Positions 1 to 6,838 are shown, numbered from the stretch's first letter. The stretch: DNA of 9,995 nucleotides from Patescibacteria group bacterium UBA2135 (GCA_002327685.1 DCXN01000030.1:1-9995); one strand, 5' to 3'. The notes: a model not told the origin generated them from the sequence alone. A program made the numbers and translations.

Positions 1-1
1 C

Positions 2-145
2 ACATTTGACCAAATGAATCCATATCATCCATATATTTTCTCTGCACACTCACTGGGACTTTTGGCGAAAAAGGCAAGGCTAAAACCGTATCGCGCAGGC
101 GAGCGATTGCATAGAATGTTGACTATGGTATTTAAAAAAGGATAA
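2..145 (+). CDS. C-terminal end of a probable SAM-dependent methyltransferase (5' truncated)
   Basis: An open frame enters from the left edge and runs 47 codons to TAA at 143-145. The visible peptide contains NPYHPYIFSAHSLGLLAKKA followed by RLKPYR. A pattern of 'H-x-[YF]-x-FS-x-x-SL-x-x-L-x-x-KAG' is common near the C-terminus of class I SAM-dependent methyltransferases, where it forms the last helix and strand after the Rossmann core. The SAM-binding motifs would lie upstream of the window, so the assignment rests on this tail alone. It lies 78 nt upstream of the kinase fusion in the same direction and could share its transcript. A methyltransferase would suit a surface-glycan locus, but the substrate cannot be guessed. 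Being a gene end is fairly secure; the family is tentative. Confidence 0.55.
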   Translation, partial: TFDQMNPYHPYIFSAHSLGLLAKKARLKPYRAGERLHRMLTMVFKKG

Positions 146-223
146 TACAGAATAATACTAATACGTATTCGTATACATTGGTATCATTCGTAAAATTCGT
201 ATATTGGTATTGTCCTTCATTTT
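146..223. repeat. AT-rich spacer with degenerate direct repeats
   Basis: The 78-nt spacer before the kinase fusion is built from near-repeats of a few words. 'ATTCGTATACATTGGTAT' at about 167-184 recurs as 'ATTCGTATATTGGTAT' at about 195-210, and 'TAATAC' occurs twice near 153-163. There is no Shine-Dalgarno sequence before the ATG at 224, and no convincing -35/-10 pair at correct spacing was found. It may hold a promoter or be a degenerate repeat tract. Confidence 0.45.
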
Positions 224-1825
224 ATGAAAACAAAAATAATCGTTACACTCGGACCGTCGACGAGAACAGAAAAAGCGCTACGAAATATAAAGGCGTACGG
301 TGTTGATTTCGTTCGGGTAAATATGTCGCACTCAAGCATTAAGGATTTGAGGTACTTTATCCGTCTATCAAAAAAAGTCGGCATTCCTTTTATCGTTGAT
401 ACTGAAGGATCACAAATTCGTACGGGGGAATTATCACAGGATACAGTACGACTCAAGATGGGAGAGAAAATTAAAATATACGCAAAAAAAGTAACAGGAA
501 ATAAGAATAGAATATATCTTACGCCGCCGTCCATTGTTCCGCAACTTGAAGAAGGGGATGTTGTACACCCTGATTTTGACGCCGTAGAGCTTCGTGTAAT
601 TGATATTTCTTGTATAAAAAAAGGATATGTTGTCGCAAGTGTTGAAAAAAGCGGATCTCTCGGGAGGAATAAAGGTGTAGTCGTTGACTCTGTTTCTGGT
701 AAACGATATGTGTTACCGCCACTTTCATCAAAGGATCATGAGTCCATTAAATTAGGACTTGAAAATAATATAAAATACATTGCAGCTTCATTTATGCGTG
801 GAGCAGAATCTGTTGAAGAAGTGAGAAAAGCAACACGGGGAAAGATGAAGATTATCTCTAAAGTTGAGTGCATTGACGGACTTAATAACTTAGATGGTAT
901 TATTAAAAAATCTGACATTATCTTGTTAGATAGAGGTGATTTAAGTAAGGAGGTGGCGTTAGAAAAAATTCCATTTATACAGAAATTAGTTATCAATAGT
1001 GCGCGTGTGCAAAATAAGGATGTTATTGTTGCTACAAATCTTTTAGAATCAATGATTGAAAGTAGGCGTCCAACTATTGCAGAAGTGCATGATGTTGTGC
1101 ACACCATATTTGATGGAGCATACGGATTGGCACTTTCTGCCGAAACTGCAATTGGGAAAAATCCGATAGAATGTGTTTCAATCATGCGGCGGATTATAGA
1201 TTATACAGACAATGTAGTAGAGAAAAATAGAAATAAAAAAATACTCCACCCTAAATTTATTAGCTCTCTAGAGCAGGATAATTACCTAGAAAAGATTAAA
1301 GGAGTTGTGTTATGGTTTACAGGACTTTCTGGTTCGGGTAAGACGACTCTTGGGAATGCTCTCCAAAAACAATTAGAATTTCTCAACAAAAAAGTCATTG
1401 TTCTTGATGGTGATTATGTGCGGAAAACAATTAATCGTCATCTTGATTTCTCGCGCAAAGGTATACGGGAAAATAATCGTATCATTGCGGAACTTGCTCG
1501 GGAAAAAAGCGGCTTCAATGACATCGTACTCGTATCAGCTATTTCTCCATATCAAAAAGATAGGGCAACAGCGCGAGAGATTATTGGAGAAAATTTTCTG
1601 GAAATATTCATTGATTGCCCGCTTTCTGTCTGCGAGAAGCGAGACGCGAAGGGTTTATATAAAAAAGCGCGCGCTGGAGAGATTGAAAACTTTATCGGCT
1701 TGAGTGAGTTAAATCTCTATGAAAGACCTAGTAATCCTGATATTGCTGTTCGTACGGACCGAACAGATAAAAAAAAGAGCGTCACTATGATCTTAAGCGA
1801 ACTCGCGTTGCGAGGACACATATAA
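224..1825 (+). CDS. Pyruvate kinase-like barrel fused to an adenylylsulfate (APS) kinase domain
   Basis: A 533-aa protein with two enzyme modules. Residues 1 to about 333 match the pyruvate kinase A and B domains: VRVNMSH (R31, N33, S35), DTEGSQIRT (D59, T60, R66), IISKVE (K213, E215), RGD (D239) and VATNLLESM (T271) correspond to the phosphate-, potassium-, metal- and PEP-binding residues of the family. The first motif is normally DTKGPEIRT, so lysine is glutamate here. The B-domain lid is poorly conserved, and the regulatory C-terminal domain is absent. After a linker of about 25 residues, residues 360-533 form a full APS kinase domain: P-loop GLSGSGKTT (367-375), LDGDYVR (394-400), ISPYQKDR and KGLYKKARAGEI. 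By family, the first half would make ATP and pyruvate from PEP and ADP, and the second PAPS from APS and ATP. Both activities are inferred. No sulfurylase or sulfotransferase is visible. The SDR gene follows after 2 nt. Confidence 0.88.
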   Translation: MKTKIIVTLGPSTRTEKALRNIKAYGVDFVRVNMSHSSIKDLRYFIRLSKKVGIPFIVDTEGSQIRTGELSQDTVRLKMGEKIKIYAKKVTGNKNRIYLTPPSIVPQLEEGDVVHPDFDAVELRVIDISCIKKGYVVASVEKSGSLGRNKGVVVDSVSGKRYVLPPLSSKDHESIKLGLENNIKYIAASFMRGAESVEEVRKATRGKMKIISKVECIDGLNNLDGIIKKSDIILLDRGDLSKEVALEKIPFIQKLVINSARVQNKDVIVATNLLESMIESRRPTIAEVHDVVHTIFDGAYGLALSAETAIGKNPIECVSIMRRIIDYTDNVVEKNRNKKILHPKFISSLEQDNYLEKIKGVVLWFTGLSGSGKTTLGNALQKQLEFLNKKVIVLDGDYVRKTINRHLDFSRKGIRENNRIIAELAREKSGFNDIVLVSAISPYQKDRATAREIIGENFLEIFIDCPLSVCEKRDAKGLYKKARAGEIENFIGLSELNLYERPSNPDIAVRTDRTDKKKSVTMILSELALRGHI

Positions 1826-1827
1826 TT

Positions 1828-2739
1828 ATGAACAATATAAAACAAAAAATCATTGTAACTGGCGGAGCTGGTTTTATTGGCTCACACTTGACCGATGCAC
1901 TTATCGCGAAAGATTTTGACGTGCATGTAATTGACAACCTCTCGGGCGGCAAAAGAGAGAATGTACACAAAGATGCGACACTTCATAAAACAGATATCCG
2001 GAATTTTGAGGAAATAGCGCCGATTTTTAAAGATACACATTATGTCTTTCACACGGCGGCTTTGCCGCGTATTGTTCCGTCCATCAAAGATCCGCGTACG
2101 ACACATGACGTTAATGTAACCGGAACACTTAACGTGTTACTTGCCGCGCGTGATGCAAAAGTAAAGCGAGTTGTTTATTCTGCATCATCGTCTGCGTACG
2201 GTGACCACAAAACCATGCCGCTTCACGAGGAGCTATTTGCGCGTCCTATGCACCCATATGGCCTTCAGAAATATATGGGTGAACAACTGGCGCAGTTGTT
2301 TTTTGACTTATATAATTTGGAAGTTGTTTCTCTCCGATATTTTAACGTATACGGAGAACGTGCGCCGCTTGAAGGAGTATATGCCCAAGCGATAGGAAGG
2401 TTTTTAAAACAACGGAAAGAGGGAAAACCTCTTACAATTGTGCCAGATGGAAAACAATCACGCGACTTTACTCACGTATACGATGTTGTGCGCGCGAACA
2501 TCAATGCGGCGGAGTCCTCGCAGATTAACGGACATGAAGTAATAAACATTGGTGGAGGTAAAGACTATACCGTATTTGAAATTGCCGACATGATTGGAGG
2601 TGAACATGTATTTATTGAACCACGTGTTGAGGCGAAACGCTCTCTCGCGAATACTACTAAAGCAAAAAAATTACTTAATTGGGAGTCAAAGATTAATCTC
2701 CCTGATGGGGTTGCGGAATTGAAAAAAATTTATTTGTAA
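1828..2739 (+). CDS. NAD-dependent epimerase/dehydratase (extended SDR, UDP-glucose 4-epimerase-like)
   Basis: A 303-aa extended short-chain dehydrogenase of the GalE/WbpP type, presumably converting a nucleotide sugar in the cytoplasm. The N-terminus carries the dinucleotide motif TGGAGFIG (11-18), followed by an acidic residue in VIDNLSGG (D36) that favours NAD over NADP. The catalytic serine lies in SASSSAYG (118-125) and the YxxxK pair is Y144/K148 in HPYGLQK. RYFNVYG (170-176) is the conserved substrate-side motif. Length is slightly short of the 310-340 aa usual for GalE. The ATG lies 2 nt after the stop of the kinase fusion, so the two are probably cotranscribed; only a weak GAGGA sits 12 nt upstream. 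The 3' end overlaps the convergent glycosyltransferase by 10 nt. Substrate (UDP-Glc, UDP-GlcNAc, or a dehydratase substrate) cannot be decided from sequence alone. Confidence 0.9.
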   Translation: MNNIKQKIIVTGGAGFIGSHLTDALIAKDFDVHVIDNLSGGKRENVHKDATLHKTDIRNFEEIAPIFKDTHYVFHTAALPRIVPSIKDPRTTHDVNVTGTLNVLLAARDAKVKRVVYSASSSAYGDHKTMPLHEELFARPMHPYGLQKYMGEQLAQLFFDLYNLEVVSLRYFNVYGERAPLEGVYAQAIGRFLKQRKEGKPLTIVPDGKQSRDFTHVYDVVRANINAAESSQINGHEVINIGGGKDYTVFEIADMIGGEHVFIEPRVEAKRSLANTTKAKKLLNWESKINLPDGVAELKKIYL

Positions 2740-3902
2740 AGCGCAATAGTTTTTTCTAGCATTTCTTTAAAAGAAAAATCGTTTTTTACAATATTATATA
2801 GCTTTTCTCCATATCGTTTTCGTACTTTGTCGTCTTGTGTAAATTTCAAAAGCGCGCTTGCGATTACATTACTGTCACGTGGAGGCACTAATATACCTGT
2901 TTCCTCGTTGTGAATTATTTCTGGTATACCACCTACGTCGCTTGCGATTGTTGGTGATGCCGCGTTTCCAGCTTCAAGCAGTACGTAAGGAAGCCCTTCT
3001 TTGATTGAAGGAAGAAGGAAACAATCAAATGCTGGTAAAAGACGCGCCGCATTATTATCACTCACAAGAAAAACATTTTGCTCTAGCTTGTGTTCGTGAA
3101 TTATTGTTTGTAATTCATTGCGTTGTTCGCCAGAACCGATAATAAAATATACAACTGGTTTCTTGTGTGTATGCACGATTTTTGCAACTGCGGAAATCGC
3201 ATATTTTAATCCTTTGTTTTTTGTTAACTCAGCAATTGTCCCTATCCAGAAGGTATTAGTGGGTGTATCACATCTCTGAGCAAGTTCTTTTCGTGCTTGA
3301 TCGTGACTAAGAAAAGATAGTTTCTGAATAGCATTTTTAATAGTAATTAATTTATTTTTTGTAAACGGAAACCGCATCTCATTTTTCGTTGTTTCAGAAA
3401 CTGTTATTGTTGCATGGGAGATAACTACAGTGAGCCATTGGAAAAAACCGATGAAGAGTCGGTTAAGCCATGGGCGTTCTTCACGAAATGCCCATCCGTG
3501 CGCGGTGAATATTATTTTTGACCTCTTCCGCCTTCGGCGGAGACCTCTAACCTCTGACGCATTATAAAGACGAGCGGCGATAGCTCCGAGAAATCCTGCC
3601 TTAGAGCTGTTAAGATGAATGATATCTGGACACTCTTTTTTTATGATGCGAAAAGTCTCAATAAATGATGAGAAGTCTTTGGCAAGACCGATGTTTCGCT
3701 GAAGTGATGAAAGTGTTATAACTTGCACACCACTTGTTTCTAATTTTTCTTTGAGGATGCCGTTACCGCCTAACGCAACAGCAACAGCAAATCGCTCTTT
3801 GGGAAGCGATGTCGCAAGGTCATAGACGTATCGTTGCGCCCCGCCCCAGTTGGATTTAGTGATGATGTAGAGAATTTTTCTTTTTTTAATATTTTTCAGC
3901 AT
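2730..3902 (-). CDS. GT4-family glycosyltransferase
   Basis: A 390-aa GT-B retaining glycosyltransferase of the GT4 type, expected to transfer a sugar from a nucleotide donor to a lipid-linked glycan at the cytoplasmic membrane face. The N-terminal domain has the GGAQ loop (20-23), DIIHLNSSKAG (93-103) and FTAHGW (132-137). The C-terminal donor-binding domain has GTIAELTKNKG (221-231), IIGSGEQ (254-260) and the EX7E motif EGLPYVLLE (E302, E310), followed by SDVGGIPEII and TGILVPP. Residues 116-127, SEVRGLRRRRKR, interrupt a loop that in relatives runs directly from 'AARL' to 'KIIFTAHGW', and they are encoded by a palindromic element. The start at 3902 has no spaced Shine-Dalgarno sequence; a TATAGT hexamer ends 6 nt before the ATG. 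The gene is convergent with the epimerase and divergent from the sugar-phosphate transferase. Confidence 0.93.
   Translation of the reverse strand: MLKNIKKRKILYIITKSNWGGAQRYVYDLATSLPKERFAVAVALGGNGILKEKLETSGVQVITLSSLQRNIGLAKDFSSFIETFRIIKKECPDIIHLNSSKAGFLGAIAARLYNASEVRGLRRRRKRSKIIFTAHGWAFREERPWLNRLFIGFFQWLTVVISHATITVSETTKNEMRFPFTKNKLITIKNAIQKLSFLSHDQARKELAQRCDTPTNTFWIGTIAELTKNKGLKYAISAVAKIVHTHKKPVVYFIIGSGEQRNELQTIIHEHKLEQNVFLVSDNNAARLLPAFDCFLLPSIKEGLPYVLLEAGNAASPTIASDVGGIPEIIHNEETGILVPPRDSNVIASALLKFTQDDKVRKRYGEKLYNIVKNDFSFKEMLEKTIALYK
3522..3557 (-). repeat. Palindromic repeat element inserted in frame in the GT4 gene
   Basis: Thirty-six nucleotides encode the extra residues SEVRGLRRRRKR (116-127). 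On the coding strand the DNA reads as GAGGT-type heptamers (AGAGGT, TAGAGGTC, AGAGGTC) around the perfect hairpin TCCGCC-GAA-GGCGGA at 3527-3541. GTCA lies at both edges. The length is a multiple of three and leaves the frame open. Flanking protein sequence closes up well to the usual GT4 consensus once it is removed. Confidence 0.6.
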
Positions 3903-3908
3903 TCCTGT

Positions 3909-3914
3909 ACTATA
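3909..3914 (-). promoter_or_regulatory. -10 element of the GT4 gene (leaderless start)
   Basis: On the minus strand TATAGT is followed by six bases (ACAGGA) and then the ATG at 3902. With the usual distance from -10 to +1, transcription would start at the A of the start codon. No good -35 hexamer is visible at 17-18 nt. The AGGA touching the ATG is too close to act as a Shine-Dalgarno sequence. Confidence 0.45.
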
Positions 3915-3950
3915 ACTTATTTTAAGCCTTATTTGTTATACATTATTAAG

Positions 3951-4020
3951 TATCTAGTATATGGTATTTTGTATAAATTTAAAAATATACTAGATATCAT
4001 ATACTAAATACTAAATACTT
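3951..4020. repeat. Inverted repeat and tandem heptamers between divergent genes
   Basis: In the 126-nt divergent spacer, TATCTAGTATAT (3951-3962) is a perfect 12-bp inverted copy of ATATACTAGATA (3985-3996), separated by 22 nt. Next to it a heptamer ATACTAA is repeated in tandem at 4001-4007 and 4008-4014, with a partial third copy ATACTT. This could be an operator or promoter region for the gene at 4029, for which no clear -35/-10 pair or Shine-Dalgarno sequence was found. Confidence 0.5.
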
Positions 4021-4028
4021 TTTTCATC

Positions 4029-5372
4029 ATGTTTCTACGCAGACGAAGAATTGCACTACTTCTAATAGGGGACGTTCTGTTATTATACGGAGCGCTTTTT
4101 ATCACTATTGCAATAGGGTTGCCGATTAAAGATAATGCTGATGTTTTCATAGAGCACCTTATTCCGTTTTCATATCTTATTGCATTATGGGTCATCATTT
4201 TTTTTATTGCGGGTCTTTATGACAAAGAAACGCTTTTCTTCAGACGAAAAATTCCGTCAATTCTTTCTGGCGCACTTGTCGCAAACGGCGCGCTCGCGGC
4301 TATGTTTTTCTACCTTATTCCGTTTTTCGATATTACTCCGAAAACAAACCTATTTACCTATCTTGCAATTTCATTCATTTTAATTCTTTTGTGGCGTTTA
4401 TATGGCACTGTTTTCATATCAGGTGGTAAAAAACAAAAGGCGCTTATCGTTGGTAGCGGAGCAGATTTTCAAACGCTAGTGAAGGAAATTGCAAATGGCG
4501 AACATTACAACATACAGATTGCTCGCGCTGTTGATATCGGTGAAGTGGAGCACTCCGCCTTGCTGGGAAATATTGCGGAAGAGATTCCGACAAAAGGAAT
4601 CTCACTTGTCATTATTGATATGCATAATGAAAAGCTTGAATCAATTTTACCGCATTTATATAATCTCCTTTTTTCTCGCGTTCGTTTTTTGGATATACAT
4701 AAAGTGTATGAAGAAATGTTTCAGCGTGTTTCTCTCTCACTTATTGATTATAAGTGGTTTCTGGAGTATGTATCTTTTTCTCCGCGCATTACATACGATA
4801 TTTTTAAACGAGCGATGGATATTATAATTGGATTTATGCTCGGTGTCATCTCGCTTGTGTTGTATCCGTTTGTATATCTTGCAATTAAGCTTGATGACGG
4901 TGGAAAGATTTTTGTTCTACAAAGGCGTGTTGGTAAGAATAATCACATCATTAAACTTTTGAAGTTTCGCACAATGGACTTTGATGATGAGGGAAAGTGG
5001 GAAACAGGAGCTGTGAACAACGTAACACGTGTGGGAGAATTTTTAAGAAAAACTCGTATTGACGAATTGCCGCAGTTGTGGAACGTGCTTGATGGATCTA
5101 TTTCTTTGATCGGACCGCGCTCTGAATTTCCGGAGCCTGCTCGTCATTACAATAAAGAAATTCCATATTACAATATTCGGTATCTGATTAAACCAGGCCT
5201 TTCTGGGTGGGCACAACTCTACGGAGAACATCCTCACCACGGTACTGATGTTTCCCAAACAAGCAATAAACTTTCATACGATCTCTATTACGTAAAGAAT
5301 CGGTCAGTTATTCTTGATCTGGAAATTGCGTTAAAAACAATAAAGACGCTTTTGTCACGGCGTGGCGTATAG
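4029..5372 (+). CDS. Polyprenyl-phosphate sugar-1-phosphate transferase (WbaP/WcaJ-type initiating enzyme)
   Basis: A 447-aa membrane enzyme that by family moves a sugar-1-phosphate from a nucleotide sugar to undecaprenyl phosphate, the first step of lipid-linked polysaccharide assembly. Four hydrophobic segments occur near residues 7-30, 43-62, 77-99 and 109-130. A cytoplasmic Rossmann-like domain begins at KALIVGSGAD (137-146). A further membrane-associated helix lies at about 262-285. The C-terminal catalytic domain follows, with FKRAMDIIIG (259-268), QRRVG (298-302), KFRTMDFDDEG (312-322), the catalytic pair in RIDELPQLWN (D345, E346), IGPRSEFPE and KPGLSGWAQ. Length and order fit the full-length family rather than the short catalytic form. 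It starts without a Shine-Dalgarno sequence. Its presence marks the locus as making a polyprenol-linked glycan. The sugar transferred is unknown. Confidence 0.94.
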   Translation: MFLRRRRIALLLIGDVLLLYGALFITIAIGLPIKDNADVFIEHLIPFSYLIALWVIIFFIAGLYDKETLFFRRKIPSILSGALVANGALAAMFFYLIPFFDITPKTNLFTYLAISFILILLWRLYGTVFISGGKKQKALIVGSGADFQTLVKEIANGEHYNIQIARAVDIGEVEHSALLGNIAEEIPTKGISLVIIDMHNEKLESILPHLYNLLFSRVRFLDIHKVYEEMFQRVSLSLIDYKWFLEYVSFSPRITYDIFKRAMDIIIGFMLGVISLVLYPFVYLAIKLDDGGKIFVLQRRVGKNNHIIKLLKFRTMDFDDEGKWETGAVNNVTRVGEFLRKTRIDELPQLWNVLDGSISLIGPRSEFPEPARHYNKEIPYYNIRYLIKPGLSGWAQLYGEHPHHGTDVSQTSNKLSYDLYYVKNRSVILDLEIALKTIKTLLSRRGV

Positions 5373-5628
5373 TATAACGCGAATACACACGAATGATTAG
5401 CGTTGATTCTTATTAATGACGTAGAGCGAGCGCAATGAGAAAGTGGAGCGAAGCGGAATTTTCTCATTGCCGAACCGAGGAGTTAATATAGGTTCAATAC
5501 CTCGGCCTTCAGGCCGAGACAGTACGAGCGGAGCGAGTTCAATAATACCTCGTACTTTTAGGCCGAGGAACCTTTATTAAACACAGAGTGTTCAATAATT
5601 TATGATCTCGTAAATTGTAAATTTAAAA
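5373..5628. repeat. Non-coding spacer dense in inverted repeats
   Basis: No gene is seen here. The stretch holds several separate stems: GCAATGAGAAA (5432-5442) with its perfect complement at 5460-5470; CTCGGCCT/AGGCCGAG (5501-5518); AGTACGAG (5521-5528) with CTCGTACT (5549-5556); and GGTTC (5491-5495) with GAACC (5568-5572), which could enclose the middle ones. The word TTCAATA occurs three times (about 5493, 5538, 5591), each time followed by a CTCG. It may be a folded 3' untranslated RNA, a repeat cluster, or an unrecognised small RNA. It does not fit a tRNA or a riboswitch that I know. Confidence 0.6.
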
Positions 5629-5661
5629 GCCGCGCCTTAGTATAGGCGCGGCCTGTTTTTT
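5629..5661. terminator. Rho-independent terminator, probably bidirectional
   Basis: GCCGCGCC (5629-5636) pairs with GGCGCGGC (5645-5652) across the loop TTAGTATA, and T5637-A5644 can extend the stem. Six Ts (5656-5661) follow on the plus strand. On the minus strand the stem is followed by TTTTAAATT. It can therefore end transcripts from the sugar-phosphate transferase and from the convergent gene that stops at 5668. Confidence 0.85.
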
Positions 5662-5667
5662 GGCTCG

Positions 5668-5895
5668 TCAAGAAAGAAATTCAAGAACTGTTTTGCACAT
5701 GGTTTCAACTCCAACCCCGCGCCTTCCGGGTCTGGGCAGCATTTTTTCTTGTGCTATTTTTTGCATCTTGCGAACTGTGGTTCTGTCTTCAGCAAAATTA
5801 GAAATTTCACTAGCAAACAAGACAACATCTTCACGAACCATGAAAGAAGCGCCACAGTCACTTAACCACCAACTTGGTCCTGAGAACTGCCTCAT
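5668..5895 (-). pseudogene. Displaced C-terminal part of the GT-B-like protein (frameshifted)
   Basis: This frame overlaps the end of the upstream minus-strand gene by 38 nt and is offset +1 from it. It can be read from an ATG at 5893-5895, but no ribosome-binding signal precedes it. The peptide has SWWLSDCGASFMVRED followed by an FAEDRTTVRKMQKIAQE helix, and ends KTVLEFLS. A 'W-L-[VS]-D-x-GA-[AS]-x-V-x-[ED]' strand and turn followed by a 'D-x-x-x-R-x-KM' helix is what is expected at the C-terminal end of a GT-B fold, and that end is missing from the 296-aa upstream frame. The two frames together would give a protein of about 355-360 aa. I therefore read it as the broken end of one gene and not as a separate gene. 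A sequencing error or programmed +1 frameshift would also explain it. Confidence 0.6.
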
Positions 5896-6748
5896 GGTGC
5901 TTCATTGCTAGATCTGTAACAAACTCAATCACCGGTATTCTTTGGCAGGCGGCTTGTTTACCGATAGTGGACATTGATTGTATAATCATGTCCATTCCGC
6001 ATACCATTTCTGTTCCGGACATAATTTCACCGGTAATTACCTCTGGTCTGATTTTATGATCTTTTGCCATAAAATTATATACAGGGTGATGATCTTTTGG
6101 ATCTCCTGGATGAATGGAGAAAAATATGCGTGGCTTGTCTATCCTGCGGTTATCAATAACCAGCTTCATAGCCCTCAAAACACCAAGGAAAAACAGAACA
6201 TTAACGCTTAGTATTTTGTTGCTCGGACACATAATCGCGAACTCATCGGGTTTAATATTCAGTTGGCCTCGGACCTCATCGCGGGGAATTTCGTGGAAGA
6301 ACCAATCATCTACTCGCACATCACCTGAAATTATAATCTTCGCTTCTGGAAAGTGCTGTTTCGCGAGCGTGGCTTCTTCTTCATTTATCACAAAAACAAA
6401 CGAGACGTTTTCTTTAAGCTGTTTAGAAAACCACGGACGACCAGCTACCATACCTTCCGTGTCGGCATATACGCCGTATGGAATATCATACTCACGCGCC
6501 ATTCTCCATGCCGTTATTTCCGCGTCTGAATTTTCAGGTTTTGACGACATGCCAGTAAGTACACAAGCGATGTCACTATCTATCTCAAGTATTTCTTCTA
6601 CTCTTGATTCTGAAACAATATCACCGTAACCAAGCTCTGAAACAACTTGTAGACCACTCGCTTTCCTTGCCGTAAAGGAATCTCCAACTTTGCCAAGCGC
6701 TTGCGAGATAGCCATATCTGTTCCCACCAACAAAAGCGTCTTTTCCAT
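5858..6748 (-). CDS. GT-B-fold, glycosyltransferase- or epimerase-like protein, C-terminus lost by frameshift
   Basis: The open frame encodes 296 aa starting MEKTLLLVGTDMAI. The fold suggested is GT-B, as in UDP-GlcNAc 2-epimerase and lipid-A-disaccharide-synthase-like enzymes. A first domain carries YGVYADTEGM (91-100), FVINEEEATLAKQHFP (119-134) and SGDVRVDDW (141-149), resembling the 'G-[ND]-P-R-x-D' linker. A second domain carries CPSNK (174-178), FFSIHPGDPKDHH (209-221), and CGMDMIIQSMSTIGKQAAC (250-268), like the 'D-[VL]-[VI]-x-S-x-S-T-x-x-[EK]-A-[AC]' nucleotide-binding segment. The frame ends in a TGA at 5858-5860, before the last strand and helix. These appear in the +1 frame down to 5668. 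A Shine-Dalgarno AGGAG at 6756-6760 and a promoter at 6810-6838 support the start. The exact family and substrate are not recognised. Confidence 0.7.
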   Translation of the reverse strand: MEKTLLLVGTDMAISQALGKVGDSFTARKASGLQVVSELGYGDIVSESRVEEILEIDSDIACVLTGMSSKPENSDAEITAWRMAREYDIPYGVYADTEGMVAGRPWFSKQLKENVSFVFVINEEEATLAKQHFPEAKIIISGDVRVDDWFFHEIPRDEVRGQLNIKPDEFAIMCPSNKILSVNVLFFLGVLRAMKLVIDNRRIDKPRIFFSIHPGDPKDHHPVYNFMAKDHKIRPEVITGEIMSGTEMVCGMDMIIQSMSTIGKQAACQRIPVIEFVTDLAMKHHEAVLRTKLVVK

Positions 6749-6755
6749 CGTACAT

Positions 6756-6760
6756 CTCCT
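6756..6760 (-). promoter_or_regulatory. Shine-Dalgarno sequence for the GT-B-like gene
   Basis: AGGAG on the minus strand, within GAGGAGAT, stands 7 nt before the ATG at 6748. It is the only canonical ribosome-binding site at good spacing among the complete genes of the window, and it fixes this start. Confidence 0.8.
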
Positions 6761-6809
6761 CTGTGATGTTTGAGGTTATGGAACCTAGAACCTAAAGGAA
6801 TCTAAAGAC

Positions 6810-6838
6810 TTAATATCATATCTTATTTTTCTTGTCAA
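6810..6838 (-). promoter_or_regulatory. Promoter for the GT-B-like gene
   Basis: On the minus strand TTGACA (6833-6838) is followed by 17 nt and TATTAA (6810-6815). The perfect -35 and optimal spacing make it a good sigma-70-type promoter. It would give an untranslated leader of about 55 nt containing the Shine-Dalgarno sequence and a small GGTT-CCAT-AACC hairpin. Confidence 0.65.

Noticed and set aside
736..1185. A 149-codon open frame on the minus strand inside the kinase fusion
   Set aside because: It lies opposite well-conserved pyruvate kinase motifs, so it is a shadow of that gene.
4001..4020. Tandem heptamers considered as a CRISPR-like array
   Set aside because: The units are only 7 nt with no spacers, and no cas genes are present.
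5485..5520. A GGTTCAATACC string resembling a tRNA T-arm
   Set aside because: No five-pair T-stem, anticodon arm or acceptor stem can be built around it.
5858..5860. Reading the TGA as glycine, as in some candidate phyla with a changed code
   Set aside because: Read-through stays in the wrong frame and loses the plausible C-terminal motif, and another gene fragment here also ends in TGA.
6114..6629. A 171-codon open frame on the plus strand opposite the GT-B-like gene
   Set aside because: It is antisense to a gene with a promoter, Shine-Dalgarno sequence and recognisable motifs. Its own protein is serine-rich with no motif and no start signal.
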